From Tenodera sinensis (taxonomy: Eukaryota > Arthropoda > Insecta > Mantodea > Mantidae): a stretch of DNA of 64,000 nucleotides. The notes under the pieces are model-generated. The model saw nothing but the letters and a program-made list of their open reading frames with translations, was not told the DNA's origin and ran no database searches. The translations under genes were made by a program, and so were the position numbers. Location of the stretch: the NCBI GenBank assembly GCA_030765045.1, contig CM060969.1, positions 58,409,716 to 58,473,715 of the forward strand, read 5' to 3'. This document shows, in pieces, positions 11,675-23,910 of the stretch (within the stretch, counting starts at the first letter, position 1; each line of letters starts with the position of its first letter).

Positions 11675-12040
11675 TTATTGAGAAAGTACCTTCTGAAATT
11701 GGAAATAAATACCTGTAAGATAACCAGAGTTTGCTTTATCCTTCTGATCGTAGTGGACTTTGCTATTGTAACGGTTTGTATTTGCAAATTGAAATCCGCA
11801 TATTAAGCAGCAAACTTTCCCGTTTTTGTAACTTACAAAAGATTCTCTCTGCCACTCTTCATGAAACAGACGTTCCGACGAAGCCATATTCGCCACTGAA
11901 ATAGCAGTGAAGGGGAGGGATGGTCGGTGGATTGTGGCAAGAACGCGTTTCAGTGGAGTGGCCCTTTTGAGTGGCACCTTTTCCAGGGCCACTCGGTTCT
12001 CTCGCGCGGTGGAGAAAGCACGCGATCGGTTACCATACAA
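11675..12040 (-). pseudogene. Zinc-finger fragment resembling hAT-derived GTF2IRD2-like proteins
   Basis: A minus-strand frame of 121 codons. From about residue 58 it reads FHEEWQRESFVSYKNGKVCCLICG and then a YNSKVHY segment. This resembles the N-terminal BED-like zinc finger of GTF2IRD2/ZBED-type proteins derived from hAT transposases (C-x2-C followed by H-x5-H). The last His of that finger appears to be lost. The first 55 or so residues look unrelated and are probably not part of the domain. The catalytic hAT core was not found nearby, so this is a fragment. Confidence 0.45.
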
Positions 12041-13506
12041 TATAATGACCTATATTATGTAGAATAAACACATGTGTTGCTTATATTTTATTTTGCCAGG
12101 GAAACGCCATATAATATATAAATAACATTAGGCATCTTACTGACTTACTTCATAGGCGAGGCACTCAGTACTGGCCAATCTATTTAACAGAGTGTGAGTT
12201 TGAAACAATCACGGCCGGTTGTCGCTCAGATCTCTCCGAAATAAGATTGTCGCAGCTGATCCGCAATTGTTTCCGATTTGCAAGCTAAAGAAGCGAAGAA
12301 ACACTTTAAGTACATATAAGGCCGTGCTCATTATGACGTTGGTATGCAATACATTCAGTTAAATACTTCTGGATAAAATATATTTTAATATTGAGTAGCA
12401 AACATCTAATTCAGTAAAGAACTTGTTAGGATAATTTCCCTCGCGTTGCGCACATGTATAAGTTTCTACAAAATAAACAATATTCTCGTGACATTATTAA
12501 ATTATCTCTTTGCCTCACTAAATCTTCAAATTAATCGAACATACTCATCTGTGAGTATAACGACAATCACAGTGCGCCATACTTTGAAAAACTCATGGAG
12601 ATGTTTCAACGCCAGGTTCTGGTAGTAAAAGCCTGTATTCATTTCATGATACGATCAGTTCATTTGTTTTACAGCAACTTCAAGTCGATCTTACATGCTC
12701 ATCTCACGAATATCTTTGACCTCATTTATGAACTCCACGCTGCATGTTCCACTAAAGTACAACAGCATCTTTGTTAGTTGCAAAGGCGAATTTCTGGTTA
12801 TGTGGTGATGATCATGATCACTAATAAAACTTCTCCAGCTGTCATCAGCATTATAAATCAACCGCACGTAATAATGCCCCTTTGGAAAAATCCTTTCGAT
12901 TTCATCATTTCGGATAAATATGATGCCACGATCATATCGTCAAACCTATGATTAATTCAATTCGCCTTGAAATTGTTTCAGTAACAATCCATAATAAATA
13001 GCATATCATTGTTCGTTATCGACCACTAATATAGAGACCATGAAAGTAACTTAAAATACACGTAAGCATAATAAATATGATTATCGTATTTGAGTGAAAC
13101 TAAAAGCGCCATTGTGTGTCACAGTTGTTGTGGTTCTAATTTGTTTTGCCCTACTGGTTACCTAGAGTAAGGAATGCATTCCACCCAAAAATTCAGTGCC
13201 GTCCTGAGGTCCCTTTAAAGCACGTGTGTGCGTGCGCGCGTAGCATAGATCAATATAACACAGAAACGAAAAGTCGGTTAGATATCAAAATTTCTTTTAA
13301 TGTTCAGCATCCTCCAACATTTTCAAGAAAGTCCTTTTGTCCCAAGCTACGCTTTGCCTGGAAGAAGTGTTCTTTATTTTCTCAAGAAATGGCTTAAACG
13401 GTTTTGTTAAGGTGGCACGTGTTTAAGATGATCGTATGGCAAACAAAATGTACAGGCTCAATTTTAGGGCAATCGTTTGTAAAGTCGCCTTTCTTCTGAA
13501 TGAATT
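12041..13506. other. Non-coding; an isolated TIR-like motif at about 13084
   Basis: The sequence at about 13084 (ATCGTATTTGAGTGAAACTA) resembles the outer end of the TIR element at 13507-14372 and may be a second, broken copy of that end. No gene was recognised. Confidence 0.4.
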
Positions 13507-14372
13507 ACCGTATTTAAGTGAAAATAAGGTGTCGACTGTGTAACTGTGATTACTTTACGTACATTTTCTTTTGACATAACAAACATAAAGCTTTATTTTT
13601 GCAAGGAATACAAAAATACGTATGTTCCCATTCGGCTGTGAAGTAGTTTTTAACTTGTTATACATGATAGCACTACTGATACAATTTGAGGGACTGACTG
13701 TTCTCCGGGGTAGATAATTACGAGGGGTGTGGCCTGATAGCTAAGCGATGTGTAGTGGACAGGGTTAAATCTACGATGTAGGGGAAATTATATATTGTGT
13801 CACTTCTCCCCATCGATGGTATAGATTTTTCACTTGTTTGCGAAGAAATGAACTAGATATCGATCTTCACTAATAAGTGGTGTTAACCCTTCTACCTGCT
13901 TTCTTCCTACTAGTGAAACAAGATCTTGGTTAAACAGCAACAACTTTACTAAATGTGAATTTCTCTTCTACCTGCCCGTGTTAGCGGTAACATGAAAAAA
14001 TGCGTACCAGCAACGGGTCAAGAGTATTTGGTATAATCAAACAGGATTTGTTACTGGAGAAATCGAAGAGATAAACATGAGGCTATATTTTCATGGCCCT
14101 AAGAAAGGACGCCATGGTGCAGTGATGGAGTGGGTGAAGACGAGAGTGTTGTAAAGTGACCTGTTAAATGATGCAAATGAAAGGGCGCGAAGTAACAAAA
14201 CAGCATACGAGTAACGACAGTTAGTGTGTAATAAATCATAGACATTAAATTCATAGCTCAATAACATATTTATTTTAATTGTCAAAATACCCGATTGTAA
14301 GACCTTCCCATTCGGCTATAATTGCGTTAAAAAGTGGGGGGGGGGGGTCCTATTTTCGAGTAAATACGGAAT
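13507..14372. mobile_element. TIR DNA element (same family as the one split by the gypsy insertion)
   Basis: The left end reads CCGTATTTAAGTGAAAATAA. The reverse complement of the right end reads CCGTATTTACTCGAAAATAG. Internal blocks recur at 25084-34466: AGAGTATTTGGTA, GGACGCCATG, GCAAATGAAAGGG, CCGTGTTAGCGG and AATTGCGTTAAAAAG. No transposase was seen, so it is non-autonomous or decayed. A G run of 13 bases lies at 14335-14347. Confidence 0.6.
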
Positions 14373-15925
14373 TACTTTGCAATTGCGAGGGACACAAAAG
14401 ACGTAGATCTCAGAAAATCACAAAAGTTATCTTTAATAATTTTTGTGACTTTCAACTGCAAAATCGCTATTAAGGGTGTTCTTTTTTGTGGTCGTGGTCA
14501 TGCTGAGAAAACGAAATTGCAATATATATGTGCAGCAACACGTTTTTAATAAAATTGACTGTCGCTTAAACATTACTGCATTGCACCTACTAGGGAGCGG
14601 ATTTTGCCCTATTTGCTTATTTTATTCCTTTGTTCGGAAACGCAGGCTTTTAAGTTATAAGCACGTTTCCTACAATTATAAGCCGAAATTCTTAGTTTTA
14701 TAAAATGCCTTTTTCATACGTTTGTGCCTATTCTGCGTAATAGTGCCTAAAACTGCATTTTTAGCCAATTTCTCCTGTTTGTGATTTGTGACAATAACTT
14801 TTGCATTTGTTAGTTTCAAAATGAAGTTACCGGTGAAGAAATATTTCTTACTGCAGCACATTGGATATACAAGAGCGGTTTAGAAGGTAGTTAGGCACCT
14901 AATGTATCTACTTCTTAGATGCATCACAGTGCACTAGTAATAACTTAAAAATGTTAGAATTCGCTCAAGAACAAGTGAGCTAAGACAAGCTACACGATGC
15001 TTTAATGGATTGAGAAATGACACCATTCTTTATTGGGGAATGGAAAGCCCATTCTGTACCCAGTGTTTAAAGTGCATGGATCAGGATAAGCTTTTTACGT
15101 AAATATACCACAGGAGAAAAGTAGCAGAATTGCACTACTTAAACAGTGGATAATTGGTCATCCATCGTTTAGCACAAATGGCAAAGTAATTTTGTCAGCC
15201 CTATGTGAAACAGGTGACTAATCATTCATGTGTGTATTAGTGATATTGTAGATTTAAAACCTTGTAAAAACTGAACCCTTGCAGCAACATTATACAGAAC
15301 ACAAATGACATTACGGGCAGTCGGAAGGAAATAAACATAATATTTTCAGTTTTCAAACCAAAGCACGAATTCGACTAATGTGAAAACTTTGATCACGTGA
15401 TACAACGTTACAGTGAGATTTAGCTTAACAAATTTTTGAATCGTTAAACAAGCGCGTTTAGTACATATGATCTTGATTATAATATAATTTATTTCATAAT
15501 TATAGTTATAGCTTTGCGAACTCAGTGGATTGCCCATTGTAATACGAAGAACGATAGTGGTGACAGGTGATTTTTATATATATCACAACAGGTTCCAAAA
15601 ATAAAGCATTTGGTTTCAGTTATTTTACACTCAAGTTTTTTTGTGTATTTTCTATGCTTATATCTTGATCGTTGTGCCCTTGCTTGGAATTTTGTATAAT
15701 TTGTAAGCAAGTAATATAATATTAAAGCTATTAAAATTAATTATAGGGTATTTAAGGTCCTATTTTACTGAAATTGTCTTTCTAAGCATTTATTTAGCTA
15801 ATTTTAGTGCCTATTTAAATACTTATTTTGCTCATGTTTAATGCCTTTTTGCCTGACTATTTCACACATTCTTAGTTCCTATAAATCCGACCCCTAATTA
15901 TTACTCTTGTACCTATAAAAAATCT
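14373..15925. other. Non-coding, nothing recognised
   Basis: AT-rich DNA, up to about 75% AT around 15600-15850. Only chance open frames. Confidence 0.4.
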
Positions 15926-16500
15926 GAAGTGTTGACTCACGTGACTTTCTCTACTCTTGTACTAAACATTCTCACGAACTCTTATTCCTCTGTCTTCTTC
16001 GTGTTAATTGAGATAAACTTTTGCAGAAATTATCTTATTGGTTATTTCCTTGTACATAGATGAGGTGCAATGGGTATATGGGAATACAGTAGGCTTTGAG
16101 CGATAGTCAGATCTTTTAAAGCTTTGAGATTCCGTTCTCTTTGCACAGCTAAGATATTAAAAATGAATAACGATGTTCCATTTGATGATAATTTAAGTAT
16201 TTCAAAATTCACACAAATAACGAGGAAAATCTCCGAAAGGTTTACTCCACAAAAAATGTATTTGAACATAAATTGTGTGTTTTAACGAGATCTGCATGAT
16301 TTACCGGTTATAAAAAGTCGTCAGGAGTAAAGAGGACTGTGGGCTATAGGCAGAAAATTCAAAATATACATTTCATTTGCCATAAAATACCTTAAACATG
16401 TGACATTTTAATAAAAATTGTTAGACCATTTTCGAAAAAATCAAAATTTTCGAAACGTTTTCCATGTAAAGGGTAGTTTGTTGGAACAATTTTGTTAAAA
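15926..16500 (+). repeat. Family A repeat, copy 1
   Basis: Begins with TGACTCACGTGACTTTCTCT and follows the same order of blocks as the copies at 19360, 48480, 57371 and 63481: CTTATTCCTCT, GTTAATTGAGATAAAC, GAATACAGTAGG, TTCCGTTCTCTTTGCA, AATCTCCGAAAGG and CCATGTAAAGGG. The short open frames here are by-products. Confidence 0.65.
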
Positions 16501-16716
16501 ATGAAATGAAACAACTTCAGAAGTGTTGTCTCGATTAACAGGTTAGCACGATAAGCTTTTGTAAGCATAGTTTGTTGAGTATGTCGAGAAAGTGAATATA
16601 AAACGTCAGATAAGCACTTTCTCTACTATTTACCTGTAGTAAGTGGAACTATTGTTCCACCGCAAAATTTGATATCGATATTTCATCATAAATACATGCC
16701 TTGACTACCAGAACGA

Positions 16717-17146
16717 AAGATTTACCCATGCTATCATATTATTACGCCGGGCACGGTGTAGAACAAAGGACGGTCGGGCTAAGCTATTTCACACATACCA
16801 GGTCGGTGGGCAAACAAAGGTGCAAGGCCAAGCTTCCCCACACTACTCACGTGAGCCAACACGTGACTAACAACAATCAAGCGGCAACACAAAGGATTCC
16901 CAGAACTTTCGAGAATGAGCTGCCTACGTCATCGCCGGCGTGTTTGTGGAAGCCGAGAAAGGTTCGTGTGAGGTCATCCCCGCTATATAAGGAGGTGCAA
17001 CGAAGTAAACAAGTAAAATAAAACCAAGGAAAAGTTGTTGTTTTCTAGTGCCTTGCATCTGGCAATGAAGCCATTAGCATTCGTGCTTTCCAATACTTTT
17101 GAACACCAAGGAAAAGTAATTGGACAGATTTTATCATTTTGTCACA
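16717..17146 (+). mobile_element. LTR of retrotransposon family B, plus strand
   Basis: Aligns with 51867-52436 through the U3 blocks GACGCCGGGC(G/A)CGG, CTAAGCTA(C/T)TTCACAC, CAAACAAAGG and ATATAAGGAGG. The LTR ends in TTTTGTCACA at 17146. A TATA box (CTATATAAGG) lies at 16982. The first bases of U3 are diverged, so the left boundary is approximate. A primer-binding site follows directly, so this was a 5' LTR and not a solo LTR. Confidence 0.65.
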
Positions 17147-17147
17147 C

Positions 17148-17165
17148 TGGTGTCAGGAGTGCGAT
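17148..17165 (+). other. Primer-binding site, tRNA-Leu type
   Basis: One base after the LTR end GTCACA lies TGGTGTCAGGAGTGCGAT. This complements the 3' end of insect tRNA-Leu apart from about one position, as known for many Ty3/gypsy elements. Reverse transcription would be primed here. Confidence 0.65.
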
Positions 17166-18905
17166 TCGTCGAATTATTTTGTTACAATATTTTATTAACC
17201 CTAGAGCATATATGGGGAGAATTGATTCAATGAGTCACTTCCCCCACGTCGTAGTTTTAACCCCTTCCCCTGCCTCACAACGGTTAGGTACCAGGCCACG
17301 CCTCCCGCTATTGTCTGTCTAGCACAAAGAACCGGCCAGTCTTCAAATTGTCAGTGAGTGCAGAGTGGAAATACTCGATGGCATTTTTGTACCCTTCTTC
17401 CCCACCCCTGCCCTAGGCTATGAAAGTTTTGCTGTACTTTCTTTGTATGTTGCAATCAATATCAATGGCGTCTTGTGTTAAATAATAACCGCATGAAGAG
17501 AAAATTGTGTCTACGTAACCTCGGAAATCAAAGAACCGATACTTTATAAATATGCTTAGTGCGAGGGTGAGCTACCAAAAGAATAAAGTTGTACAGCAGA
17601 CGGACAGAACCACTTCCCCACACTGTGCCATTACAGGCACTATGAACGCCGATAACTAGATTACTCTTTAATGTAGCTGGACTACTAAGTTGATTTATAA
17701 GCACCAACTCAGAATATTAGTTTACTCCAACGTCGCTTAGTAACCGTCTTTTCCATAGAGGTTAACTCGGTGGCCTGCGAATGGCGAATTTTCATTTTCA
17801 CTAGCTTCACCTGTTTCGTTGTAATTCTAAGGGTTTCTGCACTATGAGAAAACTGTAGCTTTTATATTATTAAATAATTATAGGACCAACGAAAAGGTAC
17901 AAAGGTTTTAAATTTCACCTACTGTGATTATCTAAAAAGCATTCGGCCATTCCAACCCATAATCGCTCCATCGCATAAAGGTAGCTTTAGAAAATGCAAC
18001 ATTTCCAGAATCTGGAAGATTGTTGGTGGCAGGATAAGGAAGACAGACGTTGTGCTATGTTTTTTGTCCTGTTGCTTGAATATCAAGATGGTACTTATAT
18101 CCATTATTAGAAAGAGCCAGGTGTGTACTAAATTATAATTATAAGGGGCTAATGGGAAGGCTTCACCATAAAAATCTTCGAAATCGTTGTATAGCCATGG
18201 AGAAAATAATTGAGCGCATTAGGAGAGCAGAATATTTCTAAGTCCCACAATGATTGCAATGATTACACCCGCAGTATATATATATTTTAAGGACGCCAAA
18301 TTATTTAAACATCTCGTATAAACTACTCTATTTCTATGTATCACTTTCAGAAACGCCCGTTGTTGCTTTCCAAAAAGCATTCGATACTGAAGTACAGGAA
18401 GCAACATATCTATATTTATCAAGTGATACAAATCAGGAGCTGGTGAAATTATATTTTCCGTATAGTGTGTCCATTTATACATTATACAGCGAGATATACG
18501 GACATCCATAATATAACTCCCTGAGGACAAAACGTTTTTTATAAGAGCATCCGTTTCCAATACGCCACCAGAATGCATGTTGCTCACTGTATGTAGAATG
18601 CAAATGTATGCATAAAACTGTTATTTAAATAAACTTTTTAGTATACCAGTTTTTAAACGGGTTAAAATATAAAATAGTTTCTCCTAACCACATACAAATT
18701 CCTAACCATAAACAGATTGGCCTGAAGTGTTCTGATTGTGAACTAAACGATATGAATGTACTTCTAAGATATAGATCCTTCAAGTTGATCCTGGTTACTG
18801 CAAATGAACTGATGTGTGAGATTAGTTAACGACAGCTATTCTCGACACTCTATACTATTATCTATTCAACCCCGTATTTGTGTTATGCTGTTAACCGACC
18901 ACACA
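17166..18905. other. Probable decayed internal region of LTR element, then unrecognised DNA
   Basis: The first few hundred bases should be the leader of the LTR element, but no gag or pol frame was found. The longest frame (18219-18587, minus, 122 codons) is unrecognised. Confidence 0.35.
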
Positions 18906-18990
18906 CGCATACGGACACTGTAGCCGAGGTCGTTAAGACATGAAGGAGATCGGCAATTCAAATACCGCTTCGACCTAACAGGTGTTTTCC
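18906..18990 (+). repeat. Degenerate tRNA-like (SINE head) fragment
   Basis: GTAGCCGAGGTCGTTAAGAC resembles an A-box region, followed about 30 bases later by a weak B-box-like GCAATTCAAATAC. It is short and diverged. Confidence 0.3.
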
Positions 18991-19359
18991 AGGTTCATCT
19001 CAGTCCTCATTACTGGCAAGAGCCTAGTACCCAAAAACTTAGGCGTGAAATGTTTCCTTCGCAAATGTGTTTTGCCAGTTATTTCATGTATCATCAGTGT
19101 CCACCGCTTGTATGCATTAACAACGTGCATTAAGAAAAAGAGAGAAAAAAAGGTCATAATAAAATAATATTTGTTCTAAACTTAAAGAAAATGTACCGTC
19201 TCTTCCATTTGAAGCGTTTATCTTCCAATTAACTAAAGCTGTAGATGAGCACGCTCATACTTTTATTACCTTTTTCATCATTTTTCTGCACTCAAGGTGC
19301 TCCATGCGTTACAATATTTTATCAATTTGTTTAAAAAACAATCTGATGCGTTGCACTTA
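18991..19359. other. Non-coding, nothing recognised
   Basis: AT-rich interval with chance open frames only. Confidence 0.4.
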
Positions 19360-19765
19360 CTTGAACTTCATCTACTCTTGTACTAACTGTTCTTACAAAG
19401 TCTTATTCCTCTATCTTCATGTTAGTCGAGATAAACAGAAATTACTTTGTTGCTAATTTTCTTGTAGGTACAGGTAGGCTTTGAGTAATAGTCAAACCTT
19501 TTAAAGTTGGTCGCTTTATGAACACTGAAATTCCGTTCTCTTTGCACGGCCAAGACATAAAGTGAATAACGACCTTCCATTTGAGAAAAGGTATTGCAAA
19601 ACTCACACAAATAGCAAGGGATATCTCCGAAAGGTTCACTCCACAAAAAATGCATATAGACAAAACTTGTTCGTCTTACGAGATCTACATTTTTGTACAG
19701 TACGATTTTTCTATCTCTTAGGTCTTACCAGTTATGCAAAAGTCATGAAGAGTAAACAAATTAGG
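19360..19765 (+). repeat. Family A repeat, copy 2
   Basis: Shares CTACTCTTGTACTAACTGTT, CTTATTCCTCTATCTTC, AATTTTCTTGTAGGT, TTCCGTTCTCTTTGCACGGC, GATATCTCCGAAAGGTTCAC and CTTACCAGTTATGCAAAAGT with the other copies. The left terminus is diverged and the right half is absent. Confidence 0.6.
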
Positions 19766-20152
19766 CCCGAACTCGGTCCACGGGCCGGGCATAGAGCTTA
19801 GAGGGCTTAACCCGAGCCAAGGCCGTCTCTGTGTTGCAGGCCTGGATGTGTGATTCGTGACGTCACAACGCGAGACCCACGTTCCATGCAATTGATATGG
19901 AATAATCACCTGTTTTACAGCATTTTTTGCGCTGGAAGAAGCGTGCATTCATTTATATTTTCACATTTCGTATTAAAAGTTATTGTGTGTTAGTATATTA
20001 GTGGAAAACATGATTTGCATAGTTGTTAATGGCATTTTAGAGAACCATTGCACAGCTTCTTAAAAGTGTTTCTATTAACTCTGTTGTTATGATATCAAGG
20101 TCAATACCCTAAATCCAAATCCAATCAAAGCTTTAATTAGAGCAAGAATCTG
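19766..20152. other. Non-coding, nothing recognised
   Basis: A small GC-rich patch (19770-19880) is followed by AT-rich DNA. No feature recognised. Confidence 0.4.
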
Positions 20153-20404
20153 TTAATTCAGTTTTTGCGCTGTTAAATTTTTCACTACATACAGAGCTAC
20201 AACATCTTTATTTCTGGATGTTAAATGTGTTATTATAAAAGTTTGCACTGTTTTTTCATGTTCTTGTGTGTTTGAAAGATCCTGTATGTTACCTCCTTTA
20301 TAAGAAATTGCAGGTTTTACATAAGTTTTATCCAATAACAAATTTAGTACTTTTTCGTGATCACTATGCATTTTCACCTTCTCAGATAAATATTTTAGAT
20401 GCAA
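20153..20404 (-). pseudogene. P-element-like (THAP-type) transposase fragment
   Basis: A minus-strand frame of 83 codons. It contains LKYLSEKVKMHSDHEKV, then LLLDKTYVKPAISYKGGNI, and near the end KDVVALYVVKNLT. This matches the start of the RNase H-like catalytic domain of P-element/THAP9-type transposases, where the Asp in the LLLD segment is the expected first catalytic residue and a KDV..L.PVKNLT block follows. The THAP zinc finger, GTP-binding insertion and later catalytic residues are absent. Residue spacing and the block order are seen directly; the family name comes from recall of the domain. Confidence 0.5.
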
Positions 20405-21839
20405 TGATTTGAATTTCTATCAGGACTGGGTTTGAGAACGTTATCTGAGGTAATCATGACGCAAATATTCCTCTTCGCTATATCGATTTAACGTCGTCTT
20501 TAAGATCTATAAGATCTCGTCGCCAGGGTATATCCTATCCTGTGTTTGGTGTCCCGGTATCTGACTAGCTCTAGCAAGAGGTCCTAATCTGCAAGGTATG
20601 CGTGAGTTGTGGTAGGAACGGGACCAAACGAAGAATTAACAAACATTTGACTTTATTTGCAAATTTCCAGATTGCCGACGATATCTAAATAGAATGTAAC
20701 TGTCTAACTTCAACTGCAACGTTATAATACTTGAGCTTTGTCACCTTTTGGCAACCGCCGAAAAATGTATACGTACAAATCCCAAATTGCACGTGCACTC
20801 TCTGCTCGATTCCAGACGAGTGTGTGTTGCGTTGCATGTTTTGCGTGGGCAACACGAAGGAAGCGATTTCCATTGGTCAACTTTAGAGCACGTCATGGTA
20901 AGAGGCGAATCAGCCCACGGAATCGTTCGGGCTTTGCACGTAGAACAATTATAAACTTATCACTCATTTAAATCTGTCTAGGCTTCCATTCTTGAGACTT
21001 TAATCTATTCAACTTTATTACGTCTTCCCCTTAACTATCGATTAGAATCTCCTTTTGTTTCTTTCTATTATCAATTACATATATTCACATTATAATTTCG
21101 GTTTCAGGATAAAGGAAGAACATTGGAATCACATAACTGTCTATAAGCTGCTGGGTTAGAAAAATAAATTGAGCACGCCCATAACAGGGTGTCTGGTGTA
21201 TATTTGACTTTTGACTGACCAATTTTACCTGCTCTTCCAGGAATTTAGTTTTTAGATATGCTGTGAAATCTTCATACATTTCCTCCCAACATTCCTTTAA
21301 AGTGTTGCGGCCTGAAGTAGTTTATGCTCTGTTTGTTCACTTGTTATTGTGAACACATTCACATGACTTAAAAGAACATCAAATTTAGACCATTTATCCA
21401 ATATCATTTCGTTCCCGAGAATCCATTACACTTACTATTGGGTATTACAATTTTACCCAGTAGAACCTGAATAATAAAATTAGATTTAATTTTCAGTGCT
21501 GCTACAATTTTAGGAATTTCTTCAGTATCAATTTTCACAAAAATTACATCGTTTTCTTTAATGACGGTGAATCCCTCTAATTTTATGTCACCAATTCTAT
21601 TTTTAAAGCTACACTGTACAACACTGAAATTTGCACCTGACAAAAAATAGGCGATTCTAATAGATTTTTAAGCACGAATTTCAGAACTGATATTCGTGAT
21701 ATCACCTAACGTTTTTTCGATTTGCAAAAATCCGCTGCGCCTCGCCACTCCCACCGCCGCAACCTTTATCGGTTGACTCACCCTCTCAACATCTGTTGTC
21801 ATTGAAGGTTGGTAAGAGTTTCATTGCAGGGGAGGTAAC
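20405..21839. other. Non-coding or decayed transposon, nothing firmly recognised
   Basis: Two minus-strand frames (21085-21279, 64 codons; 21404-21643, 79 codons) have protein-like composition, but I cannot assign them. They could be further pieces of a transposon-encoded protein. Confidence 0.3.
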
Positions 21840-22690
21840 TTCAGCATTTTGACAAGGGGCTTAAATATGACTTCTTTGAAAGGTCTTCTTTGTTAATGGG
21901 CTCATGGAACACCTGAGTGACAATTACAAACCTTCCGAATGGCGTCTTTTCATTGAATCATCGAAGTTAAGTTTAAAGGCAGTTTTATTACATAATGGTA
22001 ACTCTTATCCTTCCGCCTCTATAGCTCATGCTGTCCAGATGAAAGAAACATATGAGAATTTGAAGATAGTTTTGAAAGCTATAGACTATGTAAGGTATGA
22101 ATAGCAAATCTGTGGAGATTTAAAGGCTATAGGTTTACTCCTGGGAATACAGAGTGGTTTCACAAAGTTTTGTTTTTTTATATGTGAGTGGGACAGCCGG
22201 GCTAAAGAAAATTATTATGAAGTAACTCAGTGATCTGTAAGGAGTGCTTTAATACCGGGTGAAAAGAATGTTAACTATGAAGCATTAGTTAGCAAATACA
22301 AAATTTTGCTAACACCGCTTCAGATTAGGCTTAATAAAAAAACGTTGTAAAGGCTTTGAACAGAGAGAGTAGGGGTTTTCGGTATTTGCAAGAAAAGTTC
22401 CCAAGAATAAGCGAAGCAAAATTAAAGGAAGGTATTGTTATTGCCCACAAATATGCAAATTGATGGAAGACAGGCATTTTGAAAACAAGAAAGCAGCATG
22501 GGTGGGATTCAAGACAGTGAGCAAAAAGTTCTTGAGAAATACAAGAGCTGACAACTACAAGGAAATTGAGAACATGCTAAAGCCATATAAAAATTTAGGG
22601 TGCAATATAAAATTGCAATAGGGTACAATGTAAAAATACATTTTCTGCACTCGCACTTGACTTCTTCACTCCCAACCGGGGCGCTGTGAG
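21840..22690 (+). pseudogene. Broken copy of a multi-copy arthropod ORF of unknown function
   Basis: An intact 66-codon stretch at 21904-22104 starts MEHLSDNYKPSEWRLFIESS. It continues with a segment on HNGNSYPS, AHAVQMKETYENLK and a KAIDY block. Downstream, in shifting frames, come FICEWDSRAKENYY, then a GEKNVNYEALV segment, then KIHFLHSHL. This order of motifs is familiar from large predicted proteins present in many copies in arthropod and cnidarian genomes, presumably mobile-element encoded, with no assigned biochemical role that I know. Several frameshifts and stops make this copy a pseudogene. The N-terminal part is missing. Confidence 0.5.
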
Positions 22691-23729
22691 TGATGAGTAG
22701 AGCGAGAATAAATATCCCATCGCCTACAATGTTTGCGCGCTCGTACTATACACGCTCCGTGGTGACTGGCAGACGGCGTAGTACAGGAGTTCAGAACATG
22801 TAAACAAACGGGCAGGGCTGTGTAAGAAGCTCTAGTCCATTTACATCAGTTCATATCGTCATCTATTCGTTCCTCAAAAACATTGCAGTGAACAATAATA
22901 CACTTTTTAAATTGTTCGAAAGTAAAACTTGTCATTCAAACAATATTTATACAGCGAGAAACTTCTCTCAACGTCACATAATGTAACGGGAGCAAACGTA
23001 AGATTGCATTGTGTTCGTCATACGTAGATGACGTTTTGTCTACTTGTTGTAAACCAATTTTTATATGAACCATTGTTGGGTTTCTCTCCAACACGGTTTT
23101 CAGTTTATTTTGCACTGCTTCGGTGCACTGCTACGGCCCGATTCCGTCATCTTTGGAACAGCTGATCGAAGCGAACCGAGACCCACATGAATATGACTTT
23201 CCCGTTTGGAGAAAAAGCGTGAGGAAGTGATATCCATTGAATTGTCACTCATTATTGAAAATAAAAACACTTAACAAAAATAGCTATACAATTTTATAAT
23301 ACGTTACATAAATAATAAATCGCATATGAATATAATAAAGATTAACTATCTAACCATGTCAATAGCTGTTGTTATCAAATTTTTAATATGAGGCACGTAA
23401 TTATTGTCAAACTTAATTCCACTGGAACTGAATATTTACATGTAAATGGAACAGTCCATTCTCAATAGTATTTTGATTTTTAATGGCCCATTGTGACTAA
23501 CCGATATATTATTATAACTAGTCGATCATATTAAAATAATAGTACTATTGATAAGTTGTTTACCCCGGAGAAGCTAGAAGACTTATTTTTCAATATCACT
23601 TGTATAAATACTTACCAGTGTATCCACTCATCTAACATAATATTTATTAATGATGGAATCTTTAAATTTTAACTTATCATCGGGGCATATACAGATGTTT
23701 ATGAACTATCTCAACTACCTTGATTATTC
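22691..23729. other. Non-coding, nothing recognised
   Basis: A moderately GC-rich patch (22680-22830) with CGCTCGTACTATACACGCTC is followed by very AT-rich DNA. No gene or element end recognised. Confidence 0.4.
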
Positions 23730-23910
23730 ATTTTTCAGTTTCAGTTTTGTTTATTGAGAGAAGGTTTGGCTTGTACCGGTACAAAGGACCCGGCTTACAG
23801 GCTACATTAGCATTAACTTACAATTATAAATATTTACAAAGCTTACAGTTTTTGGGTTTAACAAAAACCCATACAGTTTTGGGGTGTAAATTTGTCCTTT
23901 AGATTGACAT
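23730..23910 (-). repeat. 3' end fragment of a Jockey-type LINE
   Basis: The blocks GGCTTGTACCGGTACA, GGACCCGGCTTACAGGCTAC and AAAACCCATAC resemble 53555-53665, downstream of the Jockey-like reverse transcriptase at 54-56 kb. On the minus strand it ends near AATAAAC. A second related piece with AAAAATCCATACGG lies at 24361-24425. Confidence 0.45.

Noticed and set aside
17330..17365. GTCAGTGAGTGC match to the family B LTR
   Set aside because: It lies beyond the LTR end and primer site of the 16.7 kb copy, so the short match is probably chance.
18219..18587. 122-codon minus-strand open frame as a gene
   Set aside because: No recognised domain, no supporting context and an AT-driven composition; the same applies to 3751-4113 and 4382-4765.
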